NCBI RefSeq assembly: GCF_000442255.1
Contig: NZ_KE557277.1
Location: 274,836 to 338,835, forward strand
From: Salipiger mucosus DSM 16094
Lineage (GTDB): Bacteria > Pseudomonadota > Alphaproteobacteria > Rhodobacterales > Rhodobacteraceae
DNA: 64,000 nt
Direction of reading: 5' to 3'
Shown here: piece by piece, positions 42,531 through 51,795 of the stretch
Layout: each line of letters begins with the position of its first letter
How positions within the stretch are numbered: the first letter of the stretch is position 1
The notes under the pieces: generated by a model
Seen by the model: the letters and a program-made list of their open reading frames with translations, nothing else
The model's database searches: none
Told to the model about the DNA's origin: nothing
Program-made: the position numbers and the translations under genes

Positions 42531-43167
42531 GGTTATCGAGATCACTGTCTATCACCTCGAAGAACTTTCCGATGCAGCCAGGGACAAAGCCCGCGCCTGG
42601 TATCGCGAAGGTGGCTTCGACGATGACTGGTACGATGCCGTCTATGAGGATTTCCAGCGCGTCGCCGAAATCCTCGGGCTGAACCTCAAGACCCGCACCG
42701 TCCGGTTGATGGGCGGTGGCACGCGGCAGGAACCCTGCATCTGGTTCCGGGGCTTTTCCTCTCAGGGGGACGGTGCCTGCTTTGAATCGTGGTATTCCCA
42801 CCAGAAACACGCTCCGCGCCGGATCAGGGAATACGCCCCCCAGGACACCGCGCTTCACCGCATCGCCGACGCCCTTCAGGCGATCCAGCGGCGCAATTTC
42901 TACCAGCTTCGCGCAGAGGCCGGCCATCGCGGCCATTATTGTCACGAATATTGCATGGGGATCTCGGTCGAGCGCGACAGCCCGTCGTATCAGGGCATGA
43001 CCGCCGATGCCGAGGACATCATGATTGAGGCGCTGCGCGATCTCGCCCGCTGGCTCTATCGCCAGCTCGAGCGCGAGTTTGACTATCTGTCGTCGGATGA
43101 CGTCGTCGATGAGACCATCGTCGCCGACGGTTACACCTTCACTAAAGCCGGCCAACGGTTTGGGTGA
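42523..43167 (+). CDS. Hypothetical protein, family sometimes labelled 'antitoxin of toxin-antitoxin stability system'
   Basis: 214 residues. The N-terminus VIEITVYHLEELSDAARDKARAWY is distinctive for a family found on alphaproteobacterial plasmids and islands and annotated by similarity as a stability-system antitoxin. The rest reads YDAVYEDFQRVAEILGLNL and FRGFSSQGDGACFESWY, lacking a DNA-binding motif. No partner toxin is adjacent; the convergent Fic gene is a candidate but has its own inhibitory motif. The label should be treated as tentative. Confidence 0.65.
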   Translation: MSEVIEITVYHLEELSDAARDKARAWYREGGFDDDWYDAVYEDFQRVAEILGLNLKTRTVRLMGGGTRQEPCIWFRGFSSQGDGACFESWYSHQKHAPRRIREYAPQDTALHRIADALQAIQRRNFYQLRAEAGHRGHYCHEYCMGISVERDSPSYQGMTADAEDIMIEALRDLARWLYRQLEREFDYLSSDDVVDETIVADGYTFTKAGQRFG

Positions 43168-43179
43168 GGAGGTTCGGCC

Positions 43180-44724
43180 TCAGAACTCCTCCCGCAACTC
43201 CGCATAGATAGCTTCGATCCGGTCGGCCTCCTCGTCGGTCAGAGCGGCGAATTCTCTCGCTCTGGCGCGTCCGGAGAGTCTGCCACCGTTCTGGTGCAGG
43301 AAACGAAACAGCAGGTCGAGCACGCGGTCGGGCATGTCGATCAGGCCCGAGACGCGGGACTTGAACCCGTCATAGGCACGCAGGAACCGGGTCTCTGCAG
43401 GCAGGTCATGGTCGATTGTCTGGGCCACGCAGGCGAAGAGGAATTCGGCATGGGGCGTGGCATCGAAGAAGCGATAGAAATCGCCGGTGTCGTTCAGCAC
43501 CCCGACGTTCCCGCGATCGGTTGGGCGCCAGCTGACATGGGGCAGCAGTCGACGCGAATAGCTCTCGAGCACCTGCCGATAGGCCTCGATCCGTTCGAGG
43601 ATCACCGCCGACACCGGAAAGACCAGCCCGGGCGGATTGAAGCCGCGTGCAGCAAGCACGTGGTGGATCAGGTAGCGATGAAGGCGCCCGTTGCCATCCT
43701 CGAACGGGTGGATATAGACGAAGCCGAAGGCGAGGCCGGCAGCCGCCAGAACAGGATCGAGCCCCGGGGCGATATCGCGGTCGAATGCTTCGAGCCCGGC
43801 GATCAGCGCAGGCAGGTCTTCATGCCGGGCGCTGACGTGATCGGGCAGGGGGGCGCCGGTCGCGCGGTCGTGCTCGCCAATGAAGCCGCCCTCCTGCCGC
43901 AGGCCCAGATGGACGAAGCGGGCATCGCCGATGACGATGCGTTGGAGGCGTTCCAGCTCTGCCCGGTCGATTGGGTGTCGCCCGGCTTCACCGATGATCT
44001 GGCCCCAGCGCCGGATGCGATCCTGGGGCGGGTTCTCGCCTTCGATCTGAAAACTCGACCGTGAATCCTTGAGCAGCAGGAAGGCCGCCGTGCGCGCCAG
44101 CAGATCGGCGGGCACCTCGGCCAGCACCGCGCGGGCCTCGGCTGCCAGATCGCGGGCGATGAAGGCTTCGATTGCCGCTGTGCGGAAGATCATCGGGCAG
44201 AAATCCGGGGTGCCGGGCAGGTTGTTGCGGACCCGGTGGCGCGGCGAGGGGGCGCCCTCTGCATCCCATTGGAGCTTGGCATCGACCACGGGCGCGTAAT
44301 TGCCGCGTGTGGCGTCGGGCAGCTCCAATTCCGCGCCGAGGAGCCACTCGTAGAGGAACCAGATCCTGCGCGCGTAACTGCCCGTCGGGGCGGCCTCGAC
44401 AATGGCCTGGATCGGCTCCGGGCCGGTTGCCTTGAAAAGCCGCTTGAGAACCGCCAGATCCAGCCCCTCGTAACGCAGCGCGAAGGTCAGATGACCGATG
44501 AGGCTCGCCTCGGGTTCATGACGGGGCGTGTAGAGGCGCCAGCCGTCGGCCTCGTAGACCTTGTGCCGTGGGCCGATGGCGGAAAGTGTCCGGGGCAGGG
44601 GCGTTGCGAGCGCATAGGCATCGATCAGCGCAGCATAGCCCGCAGGTGTGGCCTCCTCGGGGAGCCAGCGCTCGTGAAAAACGGTTACGGCACCTGAAAA
44701 CGGATTCCTTTGCGCCTGCTCCAT
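43180..44724 (-). CDS. Fic family AMPylase-type protein
   Basis: 514 residues from the ATG at 44724 (MEQAQRNPFSGAVTVFHERW); a TTG at 44793 would add 23. The catalytic Fic loop is YIHPFEDGNGRLHRYLIHH, a perfect HPFxDGNGR motif. An inhibitory helix motif (S/T)xxxE(G/N) is seen earlier as SSFQIEGEN, so this is a class II enzyme whose activity is held down in cis. Family members transfer AMP or related groups to hydroxyls of target proteins. It is transcribed against its neighbours, which suggests an independent cargo gene. Confidence 0.9.
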   Translation of the reverse strand: MEQAQRNPFSGAVTVFHERWLPEEATPAGYAALIDAYALATPLPRTLSAIGPRHKVYEADGWRLYTPRHEPEASLIGHLTFALRYEGLDLAVLKRLFKATGPEPIQAIVEAAPTGSYARRIWFLYEWLLGAELELPDATRGNYAPVVDAKLQWDAEGAPSPRHRVRNNLPGTPDFCPMIFRTAAIEAFIARDLAAEARAVLAEVPADLLARTAAFLLLKDSRSSFQIEGENPPQDRIRRWGQIIGEAGRHPIDRAELERLQRIVIGDARFVHLGLRQEGGFIGEHDRATGAPLPDHVSARHEDLPALIAGLEAFDRDIAPGLDPVLAAAGLAFGFVYIHPFEDGNGRLHRYLIHHVLAARGFNPPGLVFPVSAVILERIEAYRQVLESYSRRLLPHVSWRPTDRGNVGVLNDTGDFYRFFDATPHAEFLFACVAQTIDHDLPAETRFLRAYDGFKSRVSGLIDMPDRVLDLLFRFLHQNGGRLSGRARAREFAALTDEEADRIEAIYAELREEF

Positions 44725-44959
44725 GAAATTCAGTTCTTGGTCCCGATGATTGATCTCAAGTCGGTATTTCTCATGAATATCGCTTACAATCAATGAAACC
44801 TTGAGAAATCTGATGGTGGGGCGCTGTCGCCGTCAAGTCTGCGAGGCGATGGGGCATGAGGTGCCGAGTCAGAGAGGTACCGGGACGAGTTGAGTCCGGG
44901 TGGTCGAGAGAGAGCGCCGTCCGGGTCCTCCCCGTTCCCGCTCTCCGAGGTTCCCCGAC

Positions 44960-47900
44960 ATGAATATCTCATCTCCCGTGACCGGTCCGGCCACCCAGCC
45001 GGCCCCCGTGATCCTGGCCGCCGCCCATCTCATTCTTCCCCATCTCGAACGCGGTCAACGCGTCGATACTGCGGACCTCCGCAGTGCCATGGAAAGCGCT
45101 TTCGGCGCCTCCGACGCCAGCGGCGCGTGGGACTGGAAGCTCGCCTATGAGGCCTGCGAAGTCGCCACGGTTCTGTTCCTGCGCAAATACGGAAAGGCGC
45201 TTTTCCGTAAAGCCGCGTCTCCGGCTGCACGGATTTCCGTGTTGGCAAAGATCGCGGCGCTGTTGCCCACGCAGACCCGGCGTTCCGAGGAAAGCCAGAG
45301 CTTCCAGCAGTTCAGCACGCCTCTGCCTCTCGGCCTTGCCGCGCTGGCGGCGGCCGCGATCACGCTTGATGACGTAGTGCTGGAACCCTCGGCCGGCACC
45401 GGCCTGATGGCTATCCTGGCCCAGACCGCCGGCGGTTCGCTGATCCTCAACGAACTCGCCGAAACCCGCGCCGATCTTCTCTCTTCCCTCTTTCCGGCTT
45501 TTCCCGTCACCCGGTTTGACGCCGCCCAGATCGACGATCATCTGACCCCGGAGGCTGTGCCGTCCGTGGTGCTGATGAACCCGCCTTTCTCGGTCATGGC
45601 CAATGTCGAAGGGTGGATGGCGGATGCTTCCCTTCGCCATGTTGCCTCGGCGCTGGCCCGTCTTGCTCCGGGCGGTCGGCTGGTGACGATCACCGGCGCT
45701 GGCTTTGGCCCCGAAGCTCCGGCCTGGCGGGAGGCTTTCATCCGCTTGCAGGCGCGTGGCCGTGTGGTGTTCAGCGCCGCCGTCGATGGTGCGGTCTTCG
45801 CCAGACATGGCACCCGCATCGACACGCGGCTGACGGTGATCGACAAGCTGCCCGCCGACGATCCGCTCCGTTTCCCGGCCTCACCGGGGATCGCCCCCGA
45901 TGTTGCCACGCTGATCGGATGGATCGAGGCGCATGTCCCGCAGCGTTCGCCGGTATCATTGCCGAAAATCGTGGTGCCCGCTTCGACCGCCACGCCGAAA
46001 ACCGTGCGAGGCTATCTGTCCCGCGCGACAGCGGCGCGGCCTGCCGCTGCTCCTGCCAACGACCCCGAGGGCGTCGAACTCGCCTATGAGACCGTGGACT
46101 GGACGCCACCGGAAGGCGCTCGCCTGTCCGATGCCATCTATGAGGAATATGCACTGCAATCGCTGCGTATTCCCGGCGCCGCGCCGCATCCGACCAAGCT
46201 GGTGCAATCCGCTGCCATGGCCTCGGTCGCGCCGCCAAAGCCGTCCTACCGGCCCATGCTGCCGTCCGACATCCGCACCCGTCTGTCGGACGCCCAGCTT
46301 GAAACGGTGATCTATGCCGGTGAAGCCCATGCCGATCACCTCGCCGGTGCCTGGGCCGTGGACGAGCAATTCGACAACGTGCGCGCCGCCGCCGAGGATG
46401 CCGCCGGTGCTGTCCGCTTCCGCCGGGGTTTCATGCTCGGTGACGGCACCGGCGCCGGCAAGGGCCGTCAGTCGGCCGGGATCATCCTCGACAACTGGCT
46501 GCGCGGCCGCCGCAAGGCGATCTGGATCTCCAAATCCGACAAGCTGATCGAGGACGCGCAACGCGACTGGTCGGCGCTCGGCATGGAGAGGCTGCTGGTC
46601 ACGCCGCTGTCGCGCTTCCCTCAAGGCGCAAAGATCACGCTGTCGGAAGGCATCCTGTTCACCACCTATGCCACGCTGCGCTCCGATGACCGCGGCGAGA
46701 AGGTTTCGCGCGTCAAGCAGATCGTCGAATGGTTGGGCAGCGACTTCGATGGTGTCATCATCTTCGACGAGAGCCATGCGATGCAGAATGCCGGTGGCGG
46801 CAAGGGAGACCGCGGTGATATCGCCGCCTCGCAGCAGGGACGCGCGGGCCTGCGGCTCCAGCACGCCCTGCCGGACGCGCGCGTGGTCTATGTCTCGGCG
46901 ACCGGCGCAACCACAGTCCACAACCTCGCCTACGCCCAACGGCTCGGTCTCTGGGGTGGCGAGGATTTCCCGTTTCAGACCCGCGCCGAGTTCGTCGAGG
47001 CGATCGAGGCCGGCGGTGTGGCGGCGATGGAGGTTCTGGCTCGCGATTTGCGTTCTCTCGGCCTCTATACCGCGCGCTCGCTTTCCTATGACGGTGTCGA
47101 ATACGAACTGGTCGAGCACAAGCTCACTGAAGAGCAGCGCCGCATCTATGACGCTTACGCTGCGGCGTTCGCCGTCATTCACAACAATCTCGACGCGGCG
47201 ATGGAGGCGGCCAATATCACCGGCAGTGAAGGCACGTTGAACCGCCAGGCCAAATCCGCCGCGCGGTCGGCCTTCGAGAGCACCAAGCAGCGCTTCTTCG
47301 GCCACCTGCTGACCTCGATGAAGACGCCGACGCTGATCCGCTCGATCGATGCAGATCTGGCGGCGGGCCATGCCGCCGTGATCCAGATCGTCTCCACCGG
47401 CGAGGCGCTGATGGAACGGCGGCTGGCGGAGATTCCGACCCAGGAATGGAACGATATTTCCGTCGATGTCACGCCTCGGGAATATGTCGGCTCGTATTTG
47501 CTGCATTCCTTCCCGGTGCAGCTCTACGAACCATTCACCGACGGCGAGGGCAGTCTTTCGTCACGGCCGGTGTTCCGGGATGGTCAGCCGGTCGAGAGTC
47601 GCGAAGCCGTGGCCCGGCGCGACGAGATGCTCGAACAACTCGGCTCGTTGCCGCCGGTTCCAGGCGCGCTCGACCAGATCGTCCAGCGCTTCGGCACGGA
47701 TGTGTTGGCGGAGGTCACGGGGCGGTCCCGGCGCATCGTGCGAAAGGGCGAAGGCGCATCGGCCCGCCTGGTCGTCGAGAACCGCGCGCCCTCCGCCAAC
47801 CTTGCCGAGACTTCGGCCTTCATGGATGACCAGAAGCGCATTCTGGTCTTCTCGGATGCGGGGGGCACCGGGCGCAGCTATCACGCGGACCTTTTGGCGC

Positions 47901-49276
47901 GGAACCAGCGGCTGCGCGTACATTACCTGCTGGAACCGGGCTGGAAGGCCGATACCGCCATTCAGGGGTTGGGGCGCACCAACCGAACCAATCAGGCGCA
48001 GCCGCCACTCTTCCGGCCGATCGCCACGGATGTGAAGGCCGAGAAGCGGTTCCTGAGCACCATCGCTCGCCGTCTGGACACCTTGGGCGCAATCACCCGC
48101 GGTCAGCGCCAGACCGGCGGTCAGGGCCTGTTCCGGCCAGAGGACAATCTGGAATCCGCCTATGCCCGCGATGCGCTGCGCCAGCTCTATCTGCTGATCG
48201 TGCGCGGCAAGGTCGAGGGCTGCTCGCTCGAACGGTTTGAAACGGCCACCGGCCTGAAGCTGATGGACTCGAACGGCATCAAGGACGATCTGCCGCCGAT
48301 CACCACTTTCCTAAACCGTCTTCTGGCCCTCACCATCGAGTTGCAGGGCATCCTGTTCTCGGCCTTCGAGCAGCTTCTGCAGGCCCGGATCGACGGGGCG
48401 GTTGCATCGGGCACCTATGACATGGGGCTGGAGACGCTGCGCGCAGAGAGTTTCGTCGTCACCAACCGGCAGGTGATCCACACCCATCCGGGCACCGGGG
48501 CGGAAACCCGGCTCCTGACCCTGACAGCGCGCAAACGCAATCAGCCGATCTCGCTCGATGCAGCCCTGGCGGAACTGGATGATCCCCGCGCAAGATTGCT
48601 CATCAACGAGCGATCCTGTCGCGCCGCGGTGCAGATCCCGACAACCAGCGTGATGCTGGATGACGGCGAGATCGAGCGCCGTGTCCGCCTGATCCGGCCG
48701 ATGGAAGCGGTGAGCTTCCCCGTGCGGGCGATGGAAGAGACCCATTGGCTCCAGGTTGACAGGGCCGACTTCGCCACGACCTGGAGGGCGGAACTGGCAG
48801 AGGTGCCGGAGTTCACCGACAGCATTCTGCATATGGTGACCGGGCTCCTGCTGCCGATCTGGAAGCGTCTGCCGCAGGAGTCGTCCCGGGTCTACCGGCT
48901 TCAGACCGATGAGGGCGAACGCATCATTGGACGCCGGGTTTCGGCCGCATGGGCAGCGAATGCCGCCACCAGTGGGGTTATGACCAGCATCACGCCCGAT
49001 GAGGCCTATGCTGCGCTGATCGAGGGCCTAACGGTCTTCGATCTCGCCGAAGGGCTGCAACTGCGCCGGTCCCGCGTCATGGCCGCGAGCCGGATCGAAC
49101 TCACCGGCTTCACCGATACCATGCGCGATCGGCTGCGAACCTATGGTCTCTTCAGCGAGATCATCTCCTGGAAGCTGCGTTTCTTCGTGCCGGTGGACGC
49201 ATCGGGGCCGGCGATCATCGGCAAACTGCTCGACCGTTTCCCGATCGAGCGCATTTCCGAGCGGGAGGCCGCGTGA
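44960..49276 (+). CDS. Strawberry-notch family helicase with N-terminal methyltransferase-like domain
   Basis: 1438 residues from the ATG at 44960; an upstream frame to 44900 lies in a structured leader. Residues ~100-340 carry methyltransferase motifs: FSTPLPLGLAALAA, VLEPSAGTGLMAILAQ (SAM site) and VVLMNPPFSVM, the NPPF of N6-adenine or exocyclic amino methyltransferases. The helicase part starts about residue 480 with GDGTGAGKGRQSAGIILDNW (Walker A), IIFDESHAMQNA (DESH box) and VSATGATTVHNLAYAQRLG. A C-terminal strawberry-notch helicase domain follows, with IQGLGRTNRTNQAQPP. Such giant fusions occur on phages, plasmids and ICEs and are thought to modify and unwind element DNA. The next gene is ATG-adjacent, coupled. 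Confidence 0.9.
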   Translation: MNISSPVTGPATQPAPVILAAAHLILPHLERGQRVDTADLRSAMESAFGASDASGAWDWKLAYEACEVATVLFLRKYGKALFRKAASPAARISVLAKIAALLPTQTRRSEESQSFQQFSTPLPLGLAALAAAAITLDDVVLEPSAGTGLMAILAQTAGGSLILNELAETRADLLSSLFPAFPVTRFDAAQIDDHLTPEAVPSVVLMNPPFSVMANVEGWMADASLRHVASALARLAPGGRLVTITGAGFGPEAPAWREAFIRLQARGRVVFSAAVDGAVFARHGTRIDTRLTVIDKLPADDPLRFPASPGIAPDVATLIGWIEAHVPQRSPVSLPKIVVPASTATPKTVRGYLSRATAARPAAAPANDPEGVELAYETVDWTPPEGARLSDAIYEEYALQSLRIPGAAPHPTKLVQSAAMASVAPPKPSYRPMLPSDIRTRLSDAQLETVIYAGEAHADHLAGAWAVDEQFDNVRAAAEDAAGAVRFRRGFMLGDGTGAGKGRQSAGIILDNWLRGRRKAIWISKSDKLIEDAQRDWSALGMERLLVTPLSRFPQGAKITLSEGILFTTYATLRSDDRGEKVSRVKQIVEWLGSDFDGVIIFDESHAMQNAGGGKGDRGDIAASQQGRAGLRLQHALPDARVVYVSATGATTVHNLAYAQRLGLWGGEDFPFQTRAEFVEAIEAGGVAAMEVLARDLRSLGLYTARSLSYDGVEYELVEHKLTEEQRRIYDAYAAAFAVIHNNLDAAMEAANITGSEGTLNRQAKSAARSAFESTKQRFFGHLLTSMKTPTLIRSIDADLAAGHAAVIQIVSTGEALMERRLAEIPTQEWNDISVDVTPREYVGSYLLHSFPVQLYEPFTDGEGSLSSRPVFRDGQPVESREAVARRDEMLEQLGSLPPVPGALDQIVQRFGTDVLAEVTGRSRRIVRKGEGASARLVVENRAPSANLAETSAFMDDQKRILVFSDAGGTGRSYHADLLARNQRLRVHYLLEPGWKADTAIQGLGRTNRTNQAQPPLFRPIATDVKAEKRFLSTIARRLDTLGAITRGQRQTGGQGLFRPEDNLESAYARDALRQLYLLIVRGKVEGCSLERFETATGLKLMDSNGIKDDLPPITTFLNRLLALTIELQGILFSAFEQLLQARIDGAVASGTYDMGLETLRAESFVVTNRQVIHTHPGTGAETRLLTLTARKRNQPISLDAALAELDDPRARLLINERSCRAAVQIPTTSVMLDDGEIERRVRLIRPMEAVSFPVRAMEETHWLQVDRADFATTWRAELAEVPEFTDSILHMVTGLLLPIWKRLPQESSRVYRLQTDEGERIIGRRVSAAWAANAATSGVMTSITPDEAYAALIEGLTVFDLAEGLQLRRSRVMAASRIELTGFTDTMRDRLRTYGLFSEIISWKLRFFVPVDASGPAIIGKLLDRFPIERISEREAA

Positions 49277-50322
49277 TGGCACGTCTCAACGCTTCCGCAC
49301 TGGCGCAGCGTCTCGGCCGAGAGGCCGAGGCGGTGTGCCGCTACTATCTCTCGAACGGGGTCAAGCAGGGCAATTACTGGCAGGTCGGGGATGTACGAAA
49401 CACACCCGGCCGTTCAATGTTCGTCCGCCTGACCGGGCCAGAGGCTGGTAGAGGTGCGGCTGGAAAATGGACCGATGCCCAGAGCGGCGAGCATGGCGAT
49501 CTGCTCGACGTGATCGGTGAAAGCCTTGGCCTCGTCGACTTCGCTGATATTGCCGAAGAAGCGCGCCGCTTCCTCAGCCTGCCGCATCCCGAACCGGAGC
49601 CAAAGTCCCGCAGGGCCCAAACACCGCCAGTACCATCGGGATCGTCCGAAGCCGCCCGTCGTCTCTGGCGTATGACGCAACCGCTCACCGGCAGTCTCGC
49701 AGAGGCATATTTTCGGATACGCGGCATTACGGATTTACGTGGAACCGCGAATCTGCGGTTTCATCCGAACTGCTATTGGCGCCCCGAGGGCGATGGTCCC
49801 ACCGAAACCTGGCCCGCCATGATCGCCGCCGTCACTGACCTCGACGGCAGGATCACTGGTGCGCATCGCACCTGGATTCAACGTGACGGCTCCGGGAAAG
49901 CGCCGGTCTATCCGCCGAGAAAGGCGATGGGAGACCTGCTAGGAAACGCCGTCCGGTTTGGCGGGGCGCAGGATGTCATGGCGGCAGGCGAGGGGATCGA
50001 GACCATCCTCTCGCTGCGGCAGGTATTGCCGATCATGCCGATGGTCTCCGCACTCTCGGCCGGACATCTCGCTGCTATCCTGTTCCCGCCGCATCTGCGC
50101 AGGCTCTATATCGTCCGCGACAACGATCCGGCAGGTGACGTCGCGCGGGACAGCCTGGTGGACCGGGCCATCGGGGCCGGGATCGAGGCAATCACGCTTT
50201 CGCCCATGCTGGGAGATTTCAACGACGATCTCGTCAGCTTCGGCCTGGAGGCGCTTCGGGCGCAGATCCGGGTGCAGATCGCCCCCGAGGACGTCAGCCG
50301 TTTCATGCCGCGCGCACCATAG
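49276..50322 (+). CDS. Toprim-domain primase-like protein
   Basis: 348 residues from the ATG at 49276; a GTG three bases upstream is also possible, and GGGAGG precedes both. The N-terminal ~100 residues form a DUF7146/zinc-finger-like primase region (REAEAVCRYYLSNGVKQGNYW). The C-terminal Toprim core has VMAAGEGIETILSL (the catalytic Glu) and LRRLYIVRDNDPAGDVARDSL (the DxD). Element-borne proteins of this type assist priming of replication. It immediately follows the strawberry-notch helicase gene, the usual order. Confidence 0.88.
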   Translation: MARLNASALAQRLGREAEAVCRYYLSNGVKQGNYWQVGDVRNTPGRSMFVRLTGPEAGRGAAGKWTDAQSGEHGDLLDVIGESLGLVDFADIAEEARRFLSLPHPEPEPKSRRAQTPPVPSGSSEAARRLWRMTQPLTGSLAEAYFRIRGITDLRGTANLRFHPNCYWRPEGDGPTETWPAMIAAVTDLDGRITGAHRTWIQRDGSGKAPVYPPRKAMGDLLGNAVRFGGAQDVMAAGEGIETILSLRQVLPIMPMVSALSAGHLAAILFPPHLRRLYIVRDNDPAGDVARDSLVDRAIGAGIEAITLSPMLGDFNDDLVSFGLEALRAQIRVQIAPEDVSRFMPRAP

Positions 50323-50667
50323 CCAGAGAGGGCCGTGATCGGGGATAACCGATCCCGCCATGGGCAAGGGGTTGCGGCACCTCGGCAAGGGGACCGCGCC
50401 TTGGCCTTCTTGAGAGGGCGAGCGGCCCACAAACGCTCCGGCCCGGCAATGGCGGCGCCCGACTGATTTCCGTCGGCGGGGAAACCACCCCACGCGACAT
50501 GTCGCGTGTGGACCCCGGTCCGCCCGCCTTTACAGCGCGAAACAAATCAGCCGGGCTTTGCCATCAAGGCCCTCGCAAAGAGCTCGGGCTGCCAGACCGG
50601 AGCGCCCGTGGGCTTGTCGTCGCCATGAAGGCCGCGACGGTCGCGGTCCAGCCGAAGGACACATCCC
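50323..50667. other. Spacer with an 18-bp palindrome
   Basis: About 345 bases ahead of the DUF2493 gene. The palindrome at 50491-50508 is the only strong symmetry. Downstream the sequence up to the start is GC-rich with a CGCGACGGTCGCGG hairpin at about 50634-50648. No gene is supported. Confidence 0.5.
50491..50508. promoter_or_regulatory. Perfect 18-bp palindrome, candidate operator or partition site
   Basis: CACGCGACATGTCGCGTG reads the same on both strands. A perfect 18-bp palindrome without spacer is more typical of a dimeric protein-binding site than of an RNA hairpin, which needs a loop. The large ParB-like protein is one candidate binder; this is inference only. Confidence 0.45.
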
Positions 50668-51594
50668 ATGTATGCCCATGACGAATTCGAACCTGATCAC
50701 AGCACGTCTCCCACCGGCCATGTCATCGAAGCGCTCGAACTCTATGGCTACCGTCCCGCCGAGGGCGAGGCCGATCCCCGGATCACACCCGAGGACACCG
50801 CCATCCAGGGCGCGGTTGCCGACATCTTCGACGCCCTGATCTCCACCATGGCCGACACCAGCCTCGATTTTGACCTCGACGAGCTCCTGTGGTCCACCGT
50901 CAACACCTTCCACCGCGCCGTCGAGAGGATCGAACGCAAACTCGATGATAACGAGCAGGCCCAGAAGCGCCTTCAGCGCGAACAGGACGGAAGCGAGGTG
51001 AAATCCGTCCAATTGGAGACCCTGATCGGCATCGGCCAGAACCTGATCGAGCGCCGCGACAGCATGGAGACTTTCCGCGACACTGCCGCCGACCTCTATC
51101 TGCGCAGCACAGGCACGCCCTGGTCACCGCGCTCCGGATCACGGGTCAACCATCGCCAGATGACCTCGGCCATGATCGACAGCCGTGACTTCATCGCCAC
51201 AAAGCGTCGGGCTGACAATGAGGTGCTTTTGCCCACCGGGCCGAAGATTGCCTTCTCGGGCGGGGACACCACCGATCACCGGCTGATCTGGGACAGGCTC
51301 GATCAGGTCCATGCCAAACACCCCGACATGGTGCTCCTGCACGGTGGATCGCCGAAAGGTGCCGAACGCATCGCGGCCACCTGGGCCGACAATCGCAAGG
51401 TGCCGCAGGTCGCCTTCAAACCGGACTGGGCGAAACACGCCAAGGCTGCACCGTTCAAGCGCAACGATCGCATGCTCGACACGATGCCGATCGGGGTCAT
51501 CGTCTTCCCCGGTACCGGCATTCAGGAAAACCTCGCCGACAAGGCCCGCAAGATGGGTATCCCGGTCTACCGGCTCGCGGAGGGCAGCGCGTGA
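50668..51594 (+). CDS. DUF2493 (SLOG/YspA-like) domain protein
   Basis: 308 residues. Residues ~75-140 are a helical charged segment. The C-terminal domain begins PKIAFSGGDTTDHRLIWDRLD and continues with MVLLHGGSPKGAERIAATWA and IGVIVFPGTGIQENLADKAR, the glycine-rich nucleotide-binding pattern of DUF2493, part of the SLOG superfamily. It is a regular member of the ArdC/strawberry-notch module. The ligand is unknown; SLOG domains sense or process nucleotides or ADP-ribose derivatives. Confidence 0.85.
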   Translation: MYAHDEFEPDHSTSPTGHVIEALELYGYRPAEGEADPRITPEDTAIQGAVADIFDALISTMADTSLDFDLDELLWSTVNTFHRAVERIERKLDDNEQAQKRLQREQDGSEVKSVQLETLIGIGQNLIERRDSMETFRDTAADLYLRSTGTPWSPRSGSRVNHRQMTSAMIDSRDFIATKRRADNEVLLPTGPKIAFSGGDTTDHRLIWDRLDQVHAKHPDMVLLHGGSPKGAERIAATWADNRKVPQVAFKPDWAKHAKAAPFKRNDRMLDTMPIGVIVFPGTGIQENLADKARKMGIPVYRLAEGSA

Positions 51595-51795
51595 GCGCTG
51601 CACTTAAACGAAAGGGCCGCGTAGCTTACTGCATCCGTTAAGGTGGGCGGGGAGCAGTCGTTCGCTGCGGTCTGTGCGAACTGCGGTGACGGGGGAGCAA
51701 ACGCATTGGGTGCCCTGACGGCGATCAGACAAACATGATATCAGTTTGGCCCGCAGCCTGCGTCTCGGAGACCGGCGGGATATTCCCTTTCTCGA

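Noticed and set aside
44856-44959. Another full radC-type leader upstream of the strawberry-notch gene
   Set aside because: GAGTCAGAGAGGTACC and a GACGAGTTGAG segment recall the motif, but the outer GACGGG/CCCGTC stem does not form, so it was not called.
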